Of a stretch of 11,670 bases of DNA, positions 1-6,058 are shown in pieces (within the stretch, counting starts at the first letter, position 1; each line of letters opens with the position of its first letter). The translations under genes and the position numbers were made by a program. Source of the DNA: an uncultured beta proteobacterium (GTDB lineage: Bacteria > Pseudomonadota > Gammaproteobacteria > Burkholderiales > SG8-39); contig CADEDU010000109.1 of NCBI GenBank assembly GCA_902826155.1, forward strand, positions 1-11,670, written 5' to 3'. The notes beneath the pieces are model-generated. The model saw only the letters and a program-made list of their open reading frames with translations, had not been told where the DNA came from and did not search any database.

Positions 1-54
1 GAGGGCAAGGCGCTGCCGGCGATCGAGATCCTCGAACAACGCGCGCGCGGCTGA
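1..54 (+). CDS. pgk: C-terminal end of phosphoglycerate kinase (partial)
   Basis: The first 17 codons stay open and end in TGA at 52-54. The peptide reads EGKALPAIEILEQRARG. This resembles the extreme C-terminus of phosphoglycerate kinase, which usually ends with an E-G-K-x-L-P-x-x-x-x-L stretch after the glycine-rich ATP-binding segment. Phosphoglycerate kinase makes ATP from 1,3-bisphosphoglycerate in glycolysis. Its position just ahead of pyruvate kinase on the same strand supports the call, because pgk-pyk order is common in betaproteobacteria. Only the tail is visible, so the identification rests on a short motif plus context. Confidence 0.7.
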   Translation, partial: EGKALPAIEILEQRARG

Positions 55-77
55 CCGTTGCCGTGCGTGCGCGACGC

Positions 78-94
78 CGGATCGTAAAGATCCG
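78..94 (+). repeat. Short perfect hairpin between pgk and pyk
   Basis: CGGATC (78-83) and GATCCG (89-94) are perfect inverted copies around the 5-base loop GTAAA. There is no T-run after it, so it is a weak terminator candidate at best. A -10-like TAGACT lies at 100-105 without a convincing -35 box. The 92-base gap may hold a pyk promoter, but the sequence does not settle this. Confidence 0.25.
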
Positions 95-146
95 CGTGCT
101 AGACTGAAATCGCTCCCTTCCCCTCAGTTTCTCCTCGCGCAAATCC

Positions 147-1586
147 ATGCTTCGCAGCACGAAAATCGTCGCGACCCTCGGTCCGGCTTCGAGCGATCCG
201 GCGGTGCTGGAGCGCATGGTCTTGGCCGGTGTTGACGTCGTGCGGCTCAACTTCTCGCACGGCACCGCGGAGGATCACATCCGTCGCGCCGAGCTGGTGC
301 GGGAGGTGTCGCGCAAGACCGGGCGCACCGTGGGCATCATGGCCGATCTGCAGGGTCCGAAGATCCGCATCGGCAAGTTCAAGGACGGCAAGGTCACGCT
401 TGACCCGGGCGCGACGTTCATTCTCGATGCGGCCTGCGAGTTGGGCGACGACTCGCGCGTCGGCCTGGACTACAAAGAGCTGCCGCAGGACGTCAAGACC
501 GGCGATGTGCTGCTGCTCGATGACGGGCGCATCGTGTTCGACGTCACGCGCGTGGTGGGCACCGAAGTGCACAGCACCGTGCGCCACGGCGGGGTGCTAT
601 CGAACAACAAGGGCATCAACCGGTTGGGCGGCGGGCTTACCGCTTCGCCGCTCACGCCGAAGGATATGGAGGATATCCGCACCGCCGCCAAGATCCGCGT
701 CGATTTCCTCGCCGTGTCGTTTCCCAAGAGCGGGCGCGACATGTACCTGGCGAGCGAGCTGATGCGTGCGGCCGGCGGCAAGGCGATGCTGATCGCCAAG
801 ATCGAGCGTGCTGAGGCGGTGCAGAACCAGGCGCTCGAAGACATCCTCAACGCCTGCGACGGCATCATGGTCGCGCGCGGCGACCTCGCGGTGGAAGTCG
901 GCGATGCCGCCGTGCCGTCGCTGCAGAAGCGCATGATTCGCATGGCGCGCGAGCGCAACAAACTCACCATCACTGCGACGCAGATGATGGAATCGATGAT
1001 CGCGAGCCCGGTGCCGACGCGTGCCGAAGTGTCGGACGTAGCCAACGCAGTGCTCGACGGCACCGATGCGGTAATGCTCTCGGCTGAAACCGCCTCGGGC
1101 AAGTATCCGGTGGAGACGATCGACTCGATGAGCCGCATCTGCGCGTCGGCCGAGCAGTCGGCGTCGGTGTCGCTCGATCGCGAATTCCTCGATCGGGTGT
1201 TCACGCGCATCGACCAGTCGATCGCGATGGCGGCGCTGTTCACGGCGTATCACCTCAAGGTCAAGGCGATCGCGGCGCTCACCGAATCAGGCTCGACCGC
1301 GCTGTGGATGTCGCGACTCAACTGCGGCGTGCCGATCTACGCACTGACGGCACAGACCTCCACGCGCTATCGCTGCTCGCTGTTCCGCGACACGTATCCG
1401 ATCTCGGTCCGCTACATCGGCCACGATCGCGAGGAACTCCTCGAAGAGGCCGAGAAGGTGTTGCTGGAGAACAAGGTGGTGAGCGTGGGCGATCTCATCG
1501 TGCTCACCATCGGCGAGCCGATCGGCAAGGCGGGCGGTACCAACACCATGAAGATCATCAAGGTCGGCGAGCATCGCCAGCCCTGA
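147..1586 (+). CDS. pyk: Pyruvate kinase
   Basis: This 479-residue cytoplasmic enzyme converts phosphoenolpyruvate and ADP to pyruvate and ATP, the last step of glycolysis. The length is normal for bacterial pyruvate kinases. The N-terminal signature KIVATLGPASS is at residues 6-16, and the substrate-loop NFSHG at 35-39. ADLQGPKIRIG (66-76) marks the start of the B-domain insertion. The active-site lysine segment LIAKIE is at 215-220 with catalytic Lys218, MVARGDL is at 241-247, and the TATQMMESM helix is at 276-284. The C-terminal regulatory domain runs from about residue 340, with TESGSTA (379-385) and the terminal LTIGEP (453-458). The ATG at 147 gives the standard N-terminus directly before KIVATLGP, but no clear Shine-Dalgarno sequence precedes it. 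It follows the pgk tail by 92 bases and is closely followed by the epimerase-like gene. All catalytic motifs look intact. Confidence 0.97.
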   Translation: MLRSTKIVATLGPASSDPAVLERMVLAGVDVVRLNFSHGTAEDHIRRAELVREVSRKTGRTVGIMADLQGPKIRIGKFKDGKVTLDPGATFILDAACELGDDSRVGLDYKELPQDVKTGDVLLLDDGRIVFDVTRVVGTEVHSTVRHGGVLSNNKGINRLGGGLTASPLTPKDMEDIRTAAKIRVDFLAVSFPKSGRDMYLASELMRAAGGKAMLIAKIERAEAVQNQALEDILNACDGIMVARGDLAVEVGDAAVPSLQKRMIRMARERNKLTITATQMMESMIASPVPTRAEVSDVANAVLDGTDAVMLSAETASGKYPVETIDSMSRICASAEQSASVSLDREFLDRVFTRIDQSIAMAALFTAYHLKVKAIAALTESGSTALWMSRLNCGVPIYALTAQTSTRYRCSLFRDTYPISVRYIGHDREELLEEAEKVLLENKVVSVGDLIVLTIGEPIGKAGGTNTMKIIKVGEHRQP

Positions 1587-1588
1587 GG
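1585..1588 (+). promoter_or_regulatory. Ribosome binding site overlapping the pyk stop codon
   Basis: GAGG at 1585-1588 overlaps the pyk stop TGA (1584-1586) and lies five bases before the ATG at 1594. It favours that ATG over the in-frame GTG/ATG pair at 1639/1642 and suggests translational coupling of the epimerase-like gene to pyk. Confidence 0.55.
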
Positions 1589-1593
1589 CGTCC

Positions 1594-2613
1594 ATGTCGC
1601 TGCCTGCGCGCTTCGACAGCGTCGCGCACCTCGAAGCGGTGATGACGACGCCGTCGCAGGCGCTCATCGACGATCTCGCACGGCTCGAAGGCGACCTCAT
1701 CGTGCTCGGCGTGGGCGGAAAAATGGGGCCCACTCTGGCGCGAATGGCCAGCCGCGCAGCGCCTTCAAAACGCGTCATCGGCGTGGCGCGCTTCACTGAG
1801 CCAGGGCTGCGCGACCAGTTGGAGCGTGAAGGGATCGAGTGCATTGCCGCCGATCTGCTCGATCGCCACGCGGTGGATCGTTTGCCCAATGCCGCCAACG
1901 TGATCTTCATGGCCGGGCGCAAGTTCGGCTCCGCCGACAACCAGCCGCTCACCTGGGCGATGAATGCACTGGTACCGGCATACGTGGCCGAACGTTTTTC
2001 TGTTTCACGCATCGTCGCGTTCTCCACCGCGTGCGTGTACCGGTTCGTGCCGGTCGCCGGCCCGGGCGCGAGCGAGGACACGGTACTCACCCCGCCGGGC
2101 GAGTACGCCAATTCGTGCGTGGCACGCGAGCGCGTGTTTCGGCATTTCTCGCAAACGCTGGGCACGGCGGGGCGCCTGCTCCGACTGTCCTACGCGATCG
2201 ATATGCGCTACGGGGTCCTGCATGACATCGCACGCCGGATTCTCGCGGGCGAACCGGTCGATCTGGCGATGGGTGCGGTCAACGTGATCTGGCAGGGCGA
2301 TGCGAACGAGCAGGCGTTGCGATCGCTCGCGCACTGCACCCGGCCAAGCTCGGGACTGAACGTATCGGGGCCGATCCACCGTGTGCGCGTGCTTGCGGCC
2401 GGCCTGGCGCAGCGGCTGGGCAAACCGCTGCGAGTACAAGGCGTCGAGGGCAATGACGCCTGGCTGGTCGATTGCACCGAGGCGGCGCGGCTGTTCGGAC
2501 CGCCGCGCGTGGACATCGAGCGGTTGCTCGACTGGACGGCCGATTGGGTGGCGCGCGGCCAGTCGAGCCTCGACAAGCCCACCCATTTCGAAGTGCGCGA
2601 CGGCGGCTACTGA
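1594..2613 (+). CDS. NAD-dependent epimerase/dehydratase-like protein (extended SDR, atypical active site)
   Basis: This 339-residue protein has the fold signature of an extended short-chain dehydrogenase/reductase, a family that uses NAD(P) to epimerise, dehydrate or reduce sugar nucleotides and related alcohols. A first beta strand and glycine-rich dinucleotide loop, LIVLGVGGKMG, lie near residues 35-45. NVIFMAGRKFG follows near 104-114, the position that usually contacts the cofactor. The strand FSTACVY near 144-150 carries the usual Ser/Thr. The expected Y-x-x-x-K is replaced by Y-A-N-S-C near 170-174, inside EYANSCVARE, so the general-base-assisting lysine is a cysteine. The C-terminal half should form the substrate lobe. 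The gene starts seven bases after pyk, with a good GAGG site, and is likely co-transcribed with it and perhaps with the GNAT gene 75 bases downstream. Cofactor binding is likely. Normal SDR chemistry is doubtful, and the substrate is unknown. Confidence 0.8.
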   Translation: MSLPARFDSVAHLEAVMTTPSQALIDDLARLEGDLIVLGVGGKMGPTLARMASRAAPSKRVIGVARFTEPGLRDQLEREGIECIAADLLDRHAVDRLPNAANVIFMAGRKFGSADNQPLTWAMNALVPAYVAERFSVSRIVAFSTACVYRFVPVAGPGASEDTVLTPPGEYANSCVARERVFRHFSQTLGTAGRLLRLSYAIDMRYGVLHDIARRILAGEPVDLAMGAVNVIWQGDANEQALRSLAHCTRPSSGLNVSGPIHRVRVLAAGLAQRLGKPLRVQGVEGNDAWLVDCTEAARLFGPPRVDIERLLDWTADWVARGQSSLDKPTHFEVRDGGY

Positions 2614-2688
2614 GGCGCGAGCGGTGCGGGTCACGGTCTTGCGCTCACGGCATGCAGCACGTCGACGCCGTCGCGACCGGGCTTGCCG

Positions 2689-3552
2689 ATGAGTGAAGTT
2701 CTCCGCTACCGCCGCTTCGAGGCTCGCGACATCGAAGCGGGCACCGCGCTCGTAGTGCAATCAGGCTGGAACCAGACGGCCGATGACTGGCGCATCTTTC
2801 TCGATCTGGGCGGGGCGATCGCGGTCGAGAACGCCGCGGGCAACGTAATCGCCACCGCCGCCACGCTGCCGCACGGTCCGCGACTGGGCTGGATCAGCAT
2901 GGTGCTGGTCGATGCCAGCTACCGGCGTCGCGGCATCGCCACCGAATTGCTGCGTCGATGCATCGAACAGTTGCAGCGCGACGGCCGCGTGCCCGTGCTC
3001 GATGCCACGCCGGCGGGTCGGACGGTGTATTCGCATTTGGGATTTCGCGACAGCTGGACCATCACGCGCTGGCAAGCGCAGTTGCCGACGCGACGCGTCG
3101 ATCAACACTTACCCAGCGCGGTGCAGGTGCAGCCGATCGCCCCAGAGCATTGGCCGGCGATCGCGGCGCTTGATCGACGCGCGTTCGGTACCGATCGCAT
3201 CGCGCTGCTTCAACGGTTGCACGCACGATCCCGAACGTTTGCGTGCGCGGCAAGCGATGGCGGCGCGTTGCGCGGTTTCGCGCTGGGACGCGACGGCAAC
3301 CGCGCGACCTACATCGGACCGGTCGTCGCCGACGCCGATTCGGCCGCGCATGCATTGCTGAATGCCGTGTTGGGCACGCTCGATGGCAGCGTGTTTCTCG
3401 ACGCGGTCGATGCACACGAAAGCCTGCGTGCCGTGCTGCAGGCCAATGGCTTCAGGGTGCAACGGCCGTACACCCGCATGGTGCTCGGCGATCCTGGTGA
3501 GATCGCCCAGCCGGCGAGCATGTGGACCATCGCCGGTCCGGAGCTTGGCTGA
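2689..3552 (+). CDS. GNAT family N-acetyltransferase with a second GNAT-like C-terminal domain
   Basis: GNAT enzymes move an acetyl group from acetyl-CoA to an amine. From the ATG at 2689 the protein has 287 residues, about twice a single GNAT domain. The first domain spans roughly residues 5-130. It contains MVLVDASYRRRGIATELL (71-88), whose R-R-x-G-x-A segment (80-84 region) is the pyrophosphate-binding motif A, and YSHLGF (114-119), the usual motif B end. The second half (about 145-270) repeats GNAT-like features: LRGFALGRDG (194-203), a strand YIGPVV (208-213) and the ending LQANGFRVQRPYTRM. This layout matches YitH-type acetyltransferases with an Acetyltransf_18-like C-terminal domain. 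A TTG at 2683 is in frame two codons earlier, but the ATG is the simpler choice. It lies 75 bases after the epimerase-like gene on the same strand. The substrate is not predictable. Confidence 0.85.
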   Translation: MSEVLRYRRFEARDIEAGTALVVQSGWNQTADDWRIFLDLGGAIAVENAAGNVIATAATLPHGPRLGWISMVLVDASYRRRGIATELLRRCIEQLQRDGRVPVLDATPAGRTVYSHLGFRDSWTITRWQAQLPTRRVDQHLPSAVQVQPIAPEHWPAIAALDRRAFGTDRIALLQRLHARSRTFACAASDGGALRGFALGRDGNRATYIGPVVADADSAAHALLNAVLGTLDGSVFLDAVDAHESLRAVLQANGFRVQRPYTRMVLGDPGEIAQPASMWTIAGPELG

Positions 3553-3622
3553 ACGGAATCGATTGCTCGCGGCTGCGAACGCACGCAACGCGAGGTTCGA
3601 TGACGGGGCGGGTGCCGGAGCT

Positions 3623-3700
3623 TCAGCCGCGGAAGCGCATGACCAGCAAGACGATCAGCGCGACGACAAGTGAGAGCAGGTAGAGATCGAGCCAGGACAT
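3623..3700 (-). CDS. Possible 25-residue single-span membrane peptide
   Basis: A minus-strand ORF from ATG (3700-3698) to TGA (3625-3623) encodes 25 residues. It begins MSWLDLYLLSLVVALIVLL and ends VMRFRG. The central run of about 17-18 hydrophobic residues is long enough for one membrane span, and the basic C-terminus would favour a cytoplasmic tail by the positive-inside rule. It recalls very small membrane peptides such as KdpF in size and shape, but it lacks neighbours or an ending that would identify it as KdpF. No strong Shine-Dalgarno sequence precedes the ATG (the bases before it are AACCATTCCGC). It is unrecognised and could be chance, although the clean membrane profile is notable. 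Confidence 0.35.
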   Translation of the reverse strand: MSWLDLYLLSLVVALIVLLVMRFRG

Positions 3701-3733
3701 GCGGAATGGTTTTCGGTATGCGCAGCCGTCAAG

Positions 3734-3880
3734 TCAGACTGCGCGCACGCATGGTTCGTCGGAGATGGAATTCTCGGTGAAAGTACGCGGCAAACAAGTG
3801 CGCGGTGAATGCATGCGATGAAGGAAGGCGTTGAAGCGCGCCGCGAAGAGGAAAACCCGGACTGCGAACGACAGCGCCAA
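3734..3880 (-). CDS. Doubtful minus-strand small ORF, 26 or 48 codons
   Basis: On the minus strand a frame open from about 3930 ends at TGA (3736-3734). An ATG at 3814-3812 would give 26 residues starting MHSPRTCLPR. A TTG at 3880-3878 would give 48 residues starting with the hydrophobic stretch LALSFAVRVFLFAARF. It lies 33 bases upstream of the 25-residue membrane ORF on the same strand. No ribosome binding site or known motif supports it. The plus strand is also open in two frames over part of this stretch, so chance is a real explanation. Confidence 0.12.
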   Translation of the reverse strand: MALSFAVRVFLFAARFNAFLHRMHSPRTCLPRTFTENSISDEPCVRAV

Positions 3881-3957
3881 CGTGCGTAAGCTTATCGCAA
3901 GTGCGCGCCCGAAGTTACCGGCGTAATGCCCGACAAATCACATCGCTGCAGCGCCAA

Positions 3958-3986
3958 TTGCAAATGACCCTGGGATGGGTTACAAG
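3958..3986 (+). promoter_or_regulatory. Candidate sigma70-type promoter for the tct operon
   Basis: TTGCAA (3958-3963) and TACAAG (3981-3986) are separated by exactly 17 bases and each match four of six consensus positions. The start point would be near 3993, leaving a leader of about 215 bases before tctC that contains both inverted repeats. This rests on sequence match only. Confidence 0.25.
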
Positions 3987-4070
3987 CTCACCGCGAGTTT
4001 TGGGGGTAGCAATTCCGCATCGTCGATCGCGCGCCGGCGGGTTTGGGCGCAGCAGGGTGCGGCGGGCACA

Positions 4071-4082
4071 TCGCATATGCGA
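4071..4082. promoter_or_regulatory. 12-base perfect palindrome, possible operator
   Basis: TCGCATATGCGA at 4071-4082 equals its own reverse complement. It lies about 125 bases before the tctC start and downstream of the candidate promoter, a fair position for binding by a dimeric regulator. No regulator gene is in the window, so the protein that might bind is unknown. Confidence 0.3.
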
Positions 4083-4144
4083 CCTCGCTGCTTGATCTCT
4101 CACCGCTTGACCACGCTGATCTGGCACGCGGCTTGAGCAGGCTG

Positions 4145-4163
4145 ACCGGACACTGCGTCCGGT
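4145..4163. promoter_or_regulatory. 7-base-stem inverted repeat in the tctC leader
   Basis: ACCGGAC (4145-4151) and GTCCGGT (4157-4163) are perfect inverted copies around the five-base loop ACTGC. The repeat ends 34 bases before the tctC ribosome binding site (GGAG, 4198-4201). It could be a DNA operator or a leader RNA hairpin. No T-run follows, so it is not a classical terminator. Confidence 0.35.
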
Positions 4164-4207
4164 GAGTTCCCGATCACCGCCCCCGCAGTCCCACTCTGGA
4201 GATTCCG

Positions 4208-5224
4208 ATGCTGGTGCTGACATGGCGCAGAATCGCGCTCCTGATCGCCCTTGGTGCGCTCGGCGCGTTCGTATCGTTCAATGCGTCGGCGCAGTGGAAA
4301 CCGACCAAACCGATCACCATCATCGTGCCCTGGGCCGCGGGCGGCTCGACTGATCAGGTGACGCGCCTGACCGCTGGCGAACTTGAGAAATCGCTCGGTC
4401 AGAAAATCGTCATCGTGAATCAACCGGGTGCATCGGGCTCGATCGGCACCAAGAACGCACTCGAAGCCGCCAAAGACGGCTACACCTGGACCGCAGGAGC
4501 CGCGCAGGATCTCGGCGTCTATCGCGCGCTCGGCATGCTCGAGACCAATCTGTCCGACTGGCATCTGTTCCTGAACGTTGCGAACGTGCCGGTGGTCGGC
4601 GTCAATCCGAACACGCCGTACCAGAACATCCAGCAGCTGATCGATGCGATGAAGGCGAAGCCAGGACAGGTAACGGTCGCCACGGCCGGCGTCACTTCGG
4701 GCGGCCACAACGCGATGGAGGCGATCGCGCGCGCGACCGGCGTGAAGTACCGTCACGTGACCTACGACGGCGGCAACCCGGCTGTCGTGGCGACGGTGGG
4801 TGGCGAAACAGAAGTCACCACGCAGCTTGCGGTGGAGCAGGCCGACATGATTCGCGCCAAGCGCTTGCGTCCGCTGGCCAGCGTCGGTGACAAGCCGATC
4901 GTCATCGAAGGTTTCGGCACCATCCAGCCGGTGACCCAGGCCATTCCCAACTTCAGCGCACCGACCAACTACTTCGGCATCTTCATTCCGAAGGGGGTGC
5001 CCGCCGAGGTGATCGGCACGCTCGAGAAACTCTGGTCGGGCGAGATCGCCAACAACGCGGCCCTCAAGAAGTACGCACAGAGCCGCGGCGCTTTCTTCGG
5101 ACCGCTCGCCGGCGAGGCCGCACAGAAGGCCGCATTTCCCGCGGTGCAAGCCAATGCCTGGCTGATGCACGCCGGCGGCAAGACCAAGGTCGCGCCCGAC
5201 TCGGTCGGTATTCCGAAGCCCTAA
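4208..5224 (+). CDS. tctC: Tripartite tricarboxylate transporter substrate-binding protein (Bug family, TctC-like)
   Basis: This 338-residue protein is the periplasmic receptor of a TTT system. It would bind an organic anion and deliver it to the TctA/TctB membrane pair. A signal peptide covers residues 1-28: the basic segment WRR, a hydrophobic core LLIALGALGAFV, and a cleavage-type ASA before Gln29. The mature protein starts with PTKPITIIVPWAAGGSTD, the hallmark first strand and ligand loop of the Bug family (the usual form is KPIRIIVPFAAGG-x-x-D). VIVNQPGASGSIG follows, then YRHVTYDGGNPAVVATVGGE in domain 2. There is no lipobox cysteine, so it should be a soluble periplasmic protein. The length is typical. 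The ATG at 4208 is supported by GGAG at 4198-4201 with a six-base spacing. It is followed by tctB and tctA, giving a complete system. The ligand, often a di- or tricarboxylate or aromatic acid in this family, is not readable here. Confidence 0.95.
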   Translation: MLVLTWRRIALLIALGALGAFVSFNASAQWKPTKPITIIVPWAAGGSTDQVTRLTAGELEKSLGQKIVIVNQPGASGSIGTKNALEAAKDGYTWTAGAAQDLGVYRALGMLETNLSDWHLFLNVANVPVVGVNPNTPYQNIQQLIDAMKAKPGQVTVATAGVTSGGHNAMEAIARATGVKYRHVTYDGGNPAVVATVGGETEVTTQLAVEQADMIRAKRLRPLASVGDKPIVIEGFGTIQPVTQAIPNFSAPTNYFGIFIPKGVPAEVIGTLEKLWSGEIANNAALKKYAQSRGAFFGPLAGEAAQKAAFPAVQANAWLMHAGGKTKVAPDSVGIPKP

Positions 5225-5316
5225 AGCAAAATTCGATGCGCTGAGCGCGAATCAGCCGCACGCATAGCGGCAATCGCGCAACTCCCCGGACGTTGAGGAG
5301 GAGAGGGGACGAGGAG

Positions 5317-5347
5317 CCGCGGCGGGATGGAAGGGATCCCGCCGCGG
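5317..5347 (+). repeat. Strong 12-base-pair hairpin between tctC and tctB
   Basis: CCGCGGCGGGAT (5317-5328) and ATCCCGCCGCGG (5336-5347) are perfect inverted copies around the seven-base loop GGAAGGG. The stem has ten G:C pairs out of twelve. It starts 92 bases after the tctC stop and ends 105 bases before tctB. No T-run follows, so it is more likely an RNA-stabilising or partial-attenuation structure than a full terminator. The 228-base gap around it (5225-5452) has no other clear feature. Confidence 0.6.
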
Positions 5348-5452
5348 AGCCCTTCCGCCACAGACGCTGCCCAGCGACTCCAGATCCGCCTCGAGTAATC
5401 GCATCGACGTGCCGCGATACGATTCGGCTCCCGACCCATCGCTCCCGCCGCC

Positions 5453-5986
5453 TTGAACCCATCCGCTTCCGCCTCGCGTTCCGATCAGTACTGGTCGCTC
5501 GCCTGGATCACCATCGGCGCGGCGATCTTCTATGGCGGCTGGTCGATGGACCGGCTCGAGAAGCTCAACATCAATCCCTACACCGCTCCCGGATTGGTGC
5601 CGGCCGCGCTCGGCATCGGCATCGCGTTGCTTGGCCTGGTGCTGCTGCTTCGCTCGCTACGCGTCGTGCCAGGGGCGAGCAACTTCACGGCCGGTGACCC
5701 GGGCACGCCGACACTTTCAGCGAGTGACGCGTTCAGCCTGCGTCGGTTCTTCATCGCGCTTGCACTGTGTCTGGCCTACGGTGCCGGGCTGGTCGGTCGC
5801 GGCGTGCCGTTCTGGCTTGCCACGTTCCTGTTCGTATCGATCGCGATCGCGGTGTTGCAGTGGCCCGAGCGACGCGTGCGCGATGAGCGCGGGCGCGGCC
5901 TGCTGATCGCGGCTGCGTGCGGGGCGGGGACCGCGCTGGCCGTGACCCTGGTGTTCCAGGAAGTGTTTCTGGTCCGCCTTCCGTGA
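5453..5986 (+). CDS. tctB: Tripartite tricarboxylate transporter TctB family protein (small membrane subunit)
   Basis: TctB is the small, poorly conserved membrane subunit of TTT transporters. This 177-residue protein fits in length and layout, with four likely membrane spans. They are WSLAWITIGAAIFYGGW (about 14-30), LVPAALGIGIALLGLVLLL (about 48-66), an FFIALALCLAYGAGL/VPFWLATFLFVSIAIAV pair (about 98-138), and a last span near LLIAAACGAGTALAVTLVF. The segment LNINPYTAPGLVPAALG is typical of TctB between spans 1 and 2. The start must be TTG at 5453: an in-frame TAA lies at 5396-5398, no ATG or GTG occurs between it and the first span, and the next ATG falls after that span. No Shine-Dalgarno sequence precedes it, which predicts weak translation relative to tctC. 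It lies between the binding protein and tctA, the usual order. Confidence 0.88.
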   Translation: MNPSASASRSDQYWSLAWITIGAAIFYGGWSMDRLEKLNINPYTAPGLVPAALGIGIALLGLVLLLRSLRVVPGASNFTAGDPGTPTLSASDAFSLRRFFIALALCLAYGAGLVGRGVPFWLATFLFVSIAIAVLQWPERRVRDERGRGLLIAAACGAGTALAVTLVFQEVFLVRLP

Positions 5987-5992
5987 GTTGGA

Positions 5993-6049
5993 CGCTCTCC
6001 CTCCCCCCGCCCTCCCTCTACTCGCGCCGCTGCGCAGCTAGAGAGGGAG
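5993..6049 (+). repeat. 57-base C/G-rich repeat, copy 1
   Basis: Bases 5993-6049 are repeated exactly at 6059-6115, 66 bases later. The unit starts CGCTCTCCCTCCCCCCG, contains the palindrome GCTGCGCAGC (6029-6038) and ends TAGAGAGGGAG. Within the unit CTCCCTCT (6012-6019) can pair with AGAGGGAG (6042-6049), so it would fold as a stem with a structured loop. The sequence is intergenic, starting six bases after the tctB stop codon. It looks like a dispersed REP-type or MITE-type element rather than coding sequence. Confidence 0.9.
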
Positions 6050-6058
6050 AACCTGAGT

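Larger units (their letters stand above)
3553..4207. other. 655-base intergenic region before the TTT operon
   Basis: No convincing protein gene of ordinary size is visible here. The stretch is less GC-rich and less codon-like than its flanks. It holds two possible minus-strand micro-ORFs (3623-3700 and 3734-3880), a candidate sigma70-type promoter (3958-3986), a 12-base palindrome (4071-4082), a 7-base-stem inverted repeat (4145-4163) and the ribosome binding site of tctC (GGAG, 4198-4201). The longer open frames that cross it, about 64 codons on + from 3901 and 102 codons on - ending at 3915, have no recognisable motifs. The region most likely carries the control sequences of the transporter operon. 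Confidence 0.6.

Noticed and set aside
100..105. TAGACT as the -10 box of a pyk promoter
   Set aside because: No acceptable -35 hexamer lies 16-18 bases upstream, so the promoter is not supported from sequence.
2683..2691. TTG at 2683 as the start of the GNAT gene
   Set aside because: An ATG two codons later gives the same domain content and neither has a clear ribosome binding site. ATG is preferred.
3623..3700. Naming the 25-residue membrane peptide kdpF
   Set aside because: The size is similar, but there are no kdpABC genes nearby and the C-terminal sequence does not resemble the usual KdpF ending.
3818..3990. Short + strand frames in the intergenic gap (ATG at 3818, 23 codons; TTG near 3830, about 31 basic codons after an AGGAAGG-like site)
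   Set aside because: Several frames are open at once over the same bases and none has a recognisable motif, so coding potential cannot be assigned.
3915..4223. 102-codon minus-strand frame in the gap before tctC
   Set aside because: No family features, Arg/Cys-rich, overlaps the likely control region and the start of tctC, and no ribosome binding site is seen.
4100..5170. 356-codon minus-strand frame opposite tctC
   Set aside because: The + strand encodes a signal peptide and a full Bug-family binding protein. The minus frame has no recognisable motif.
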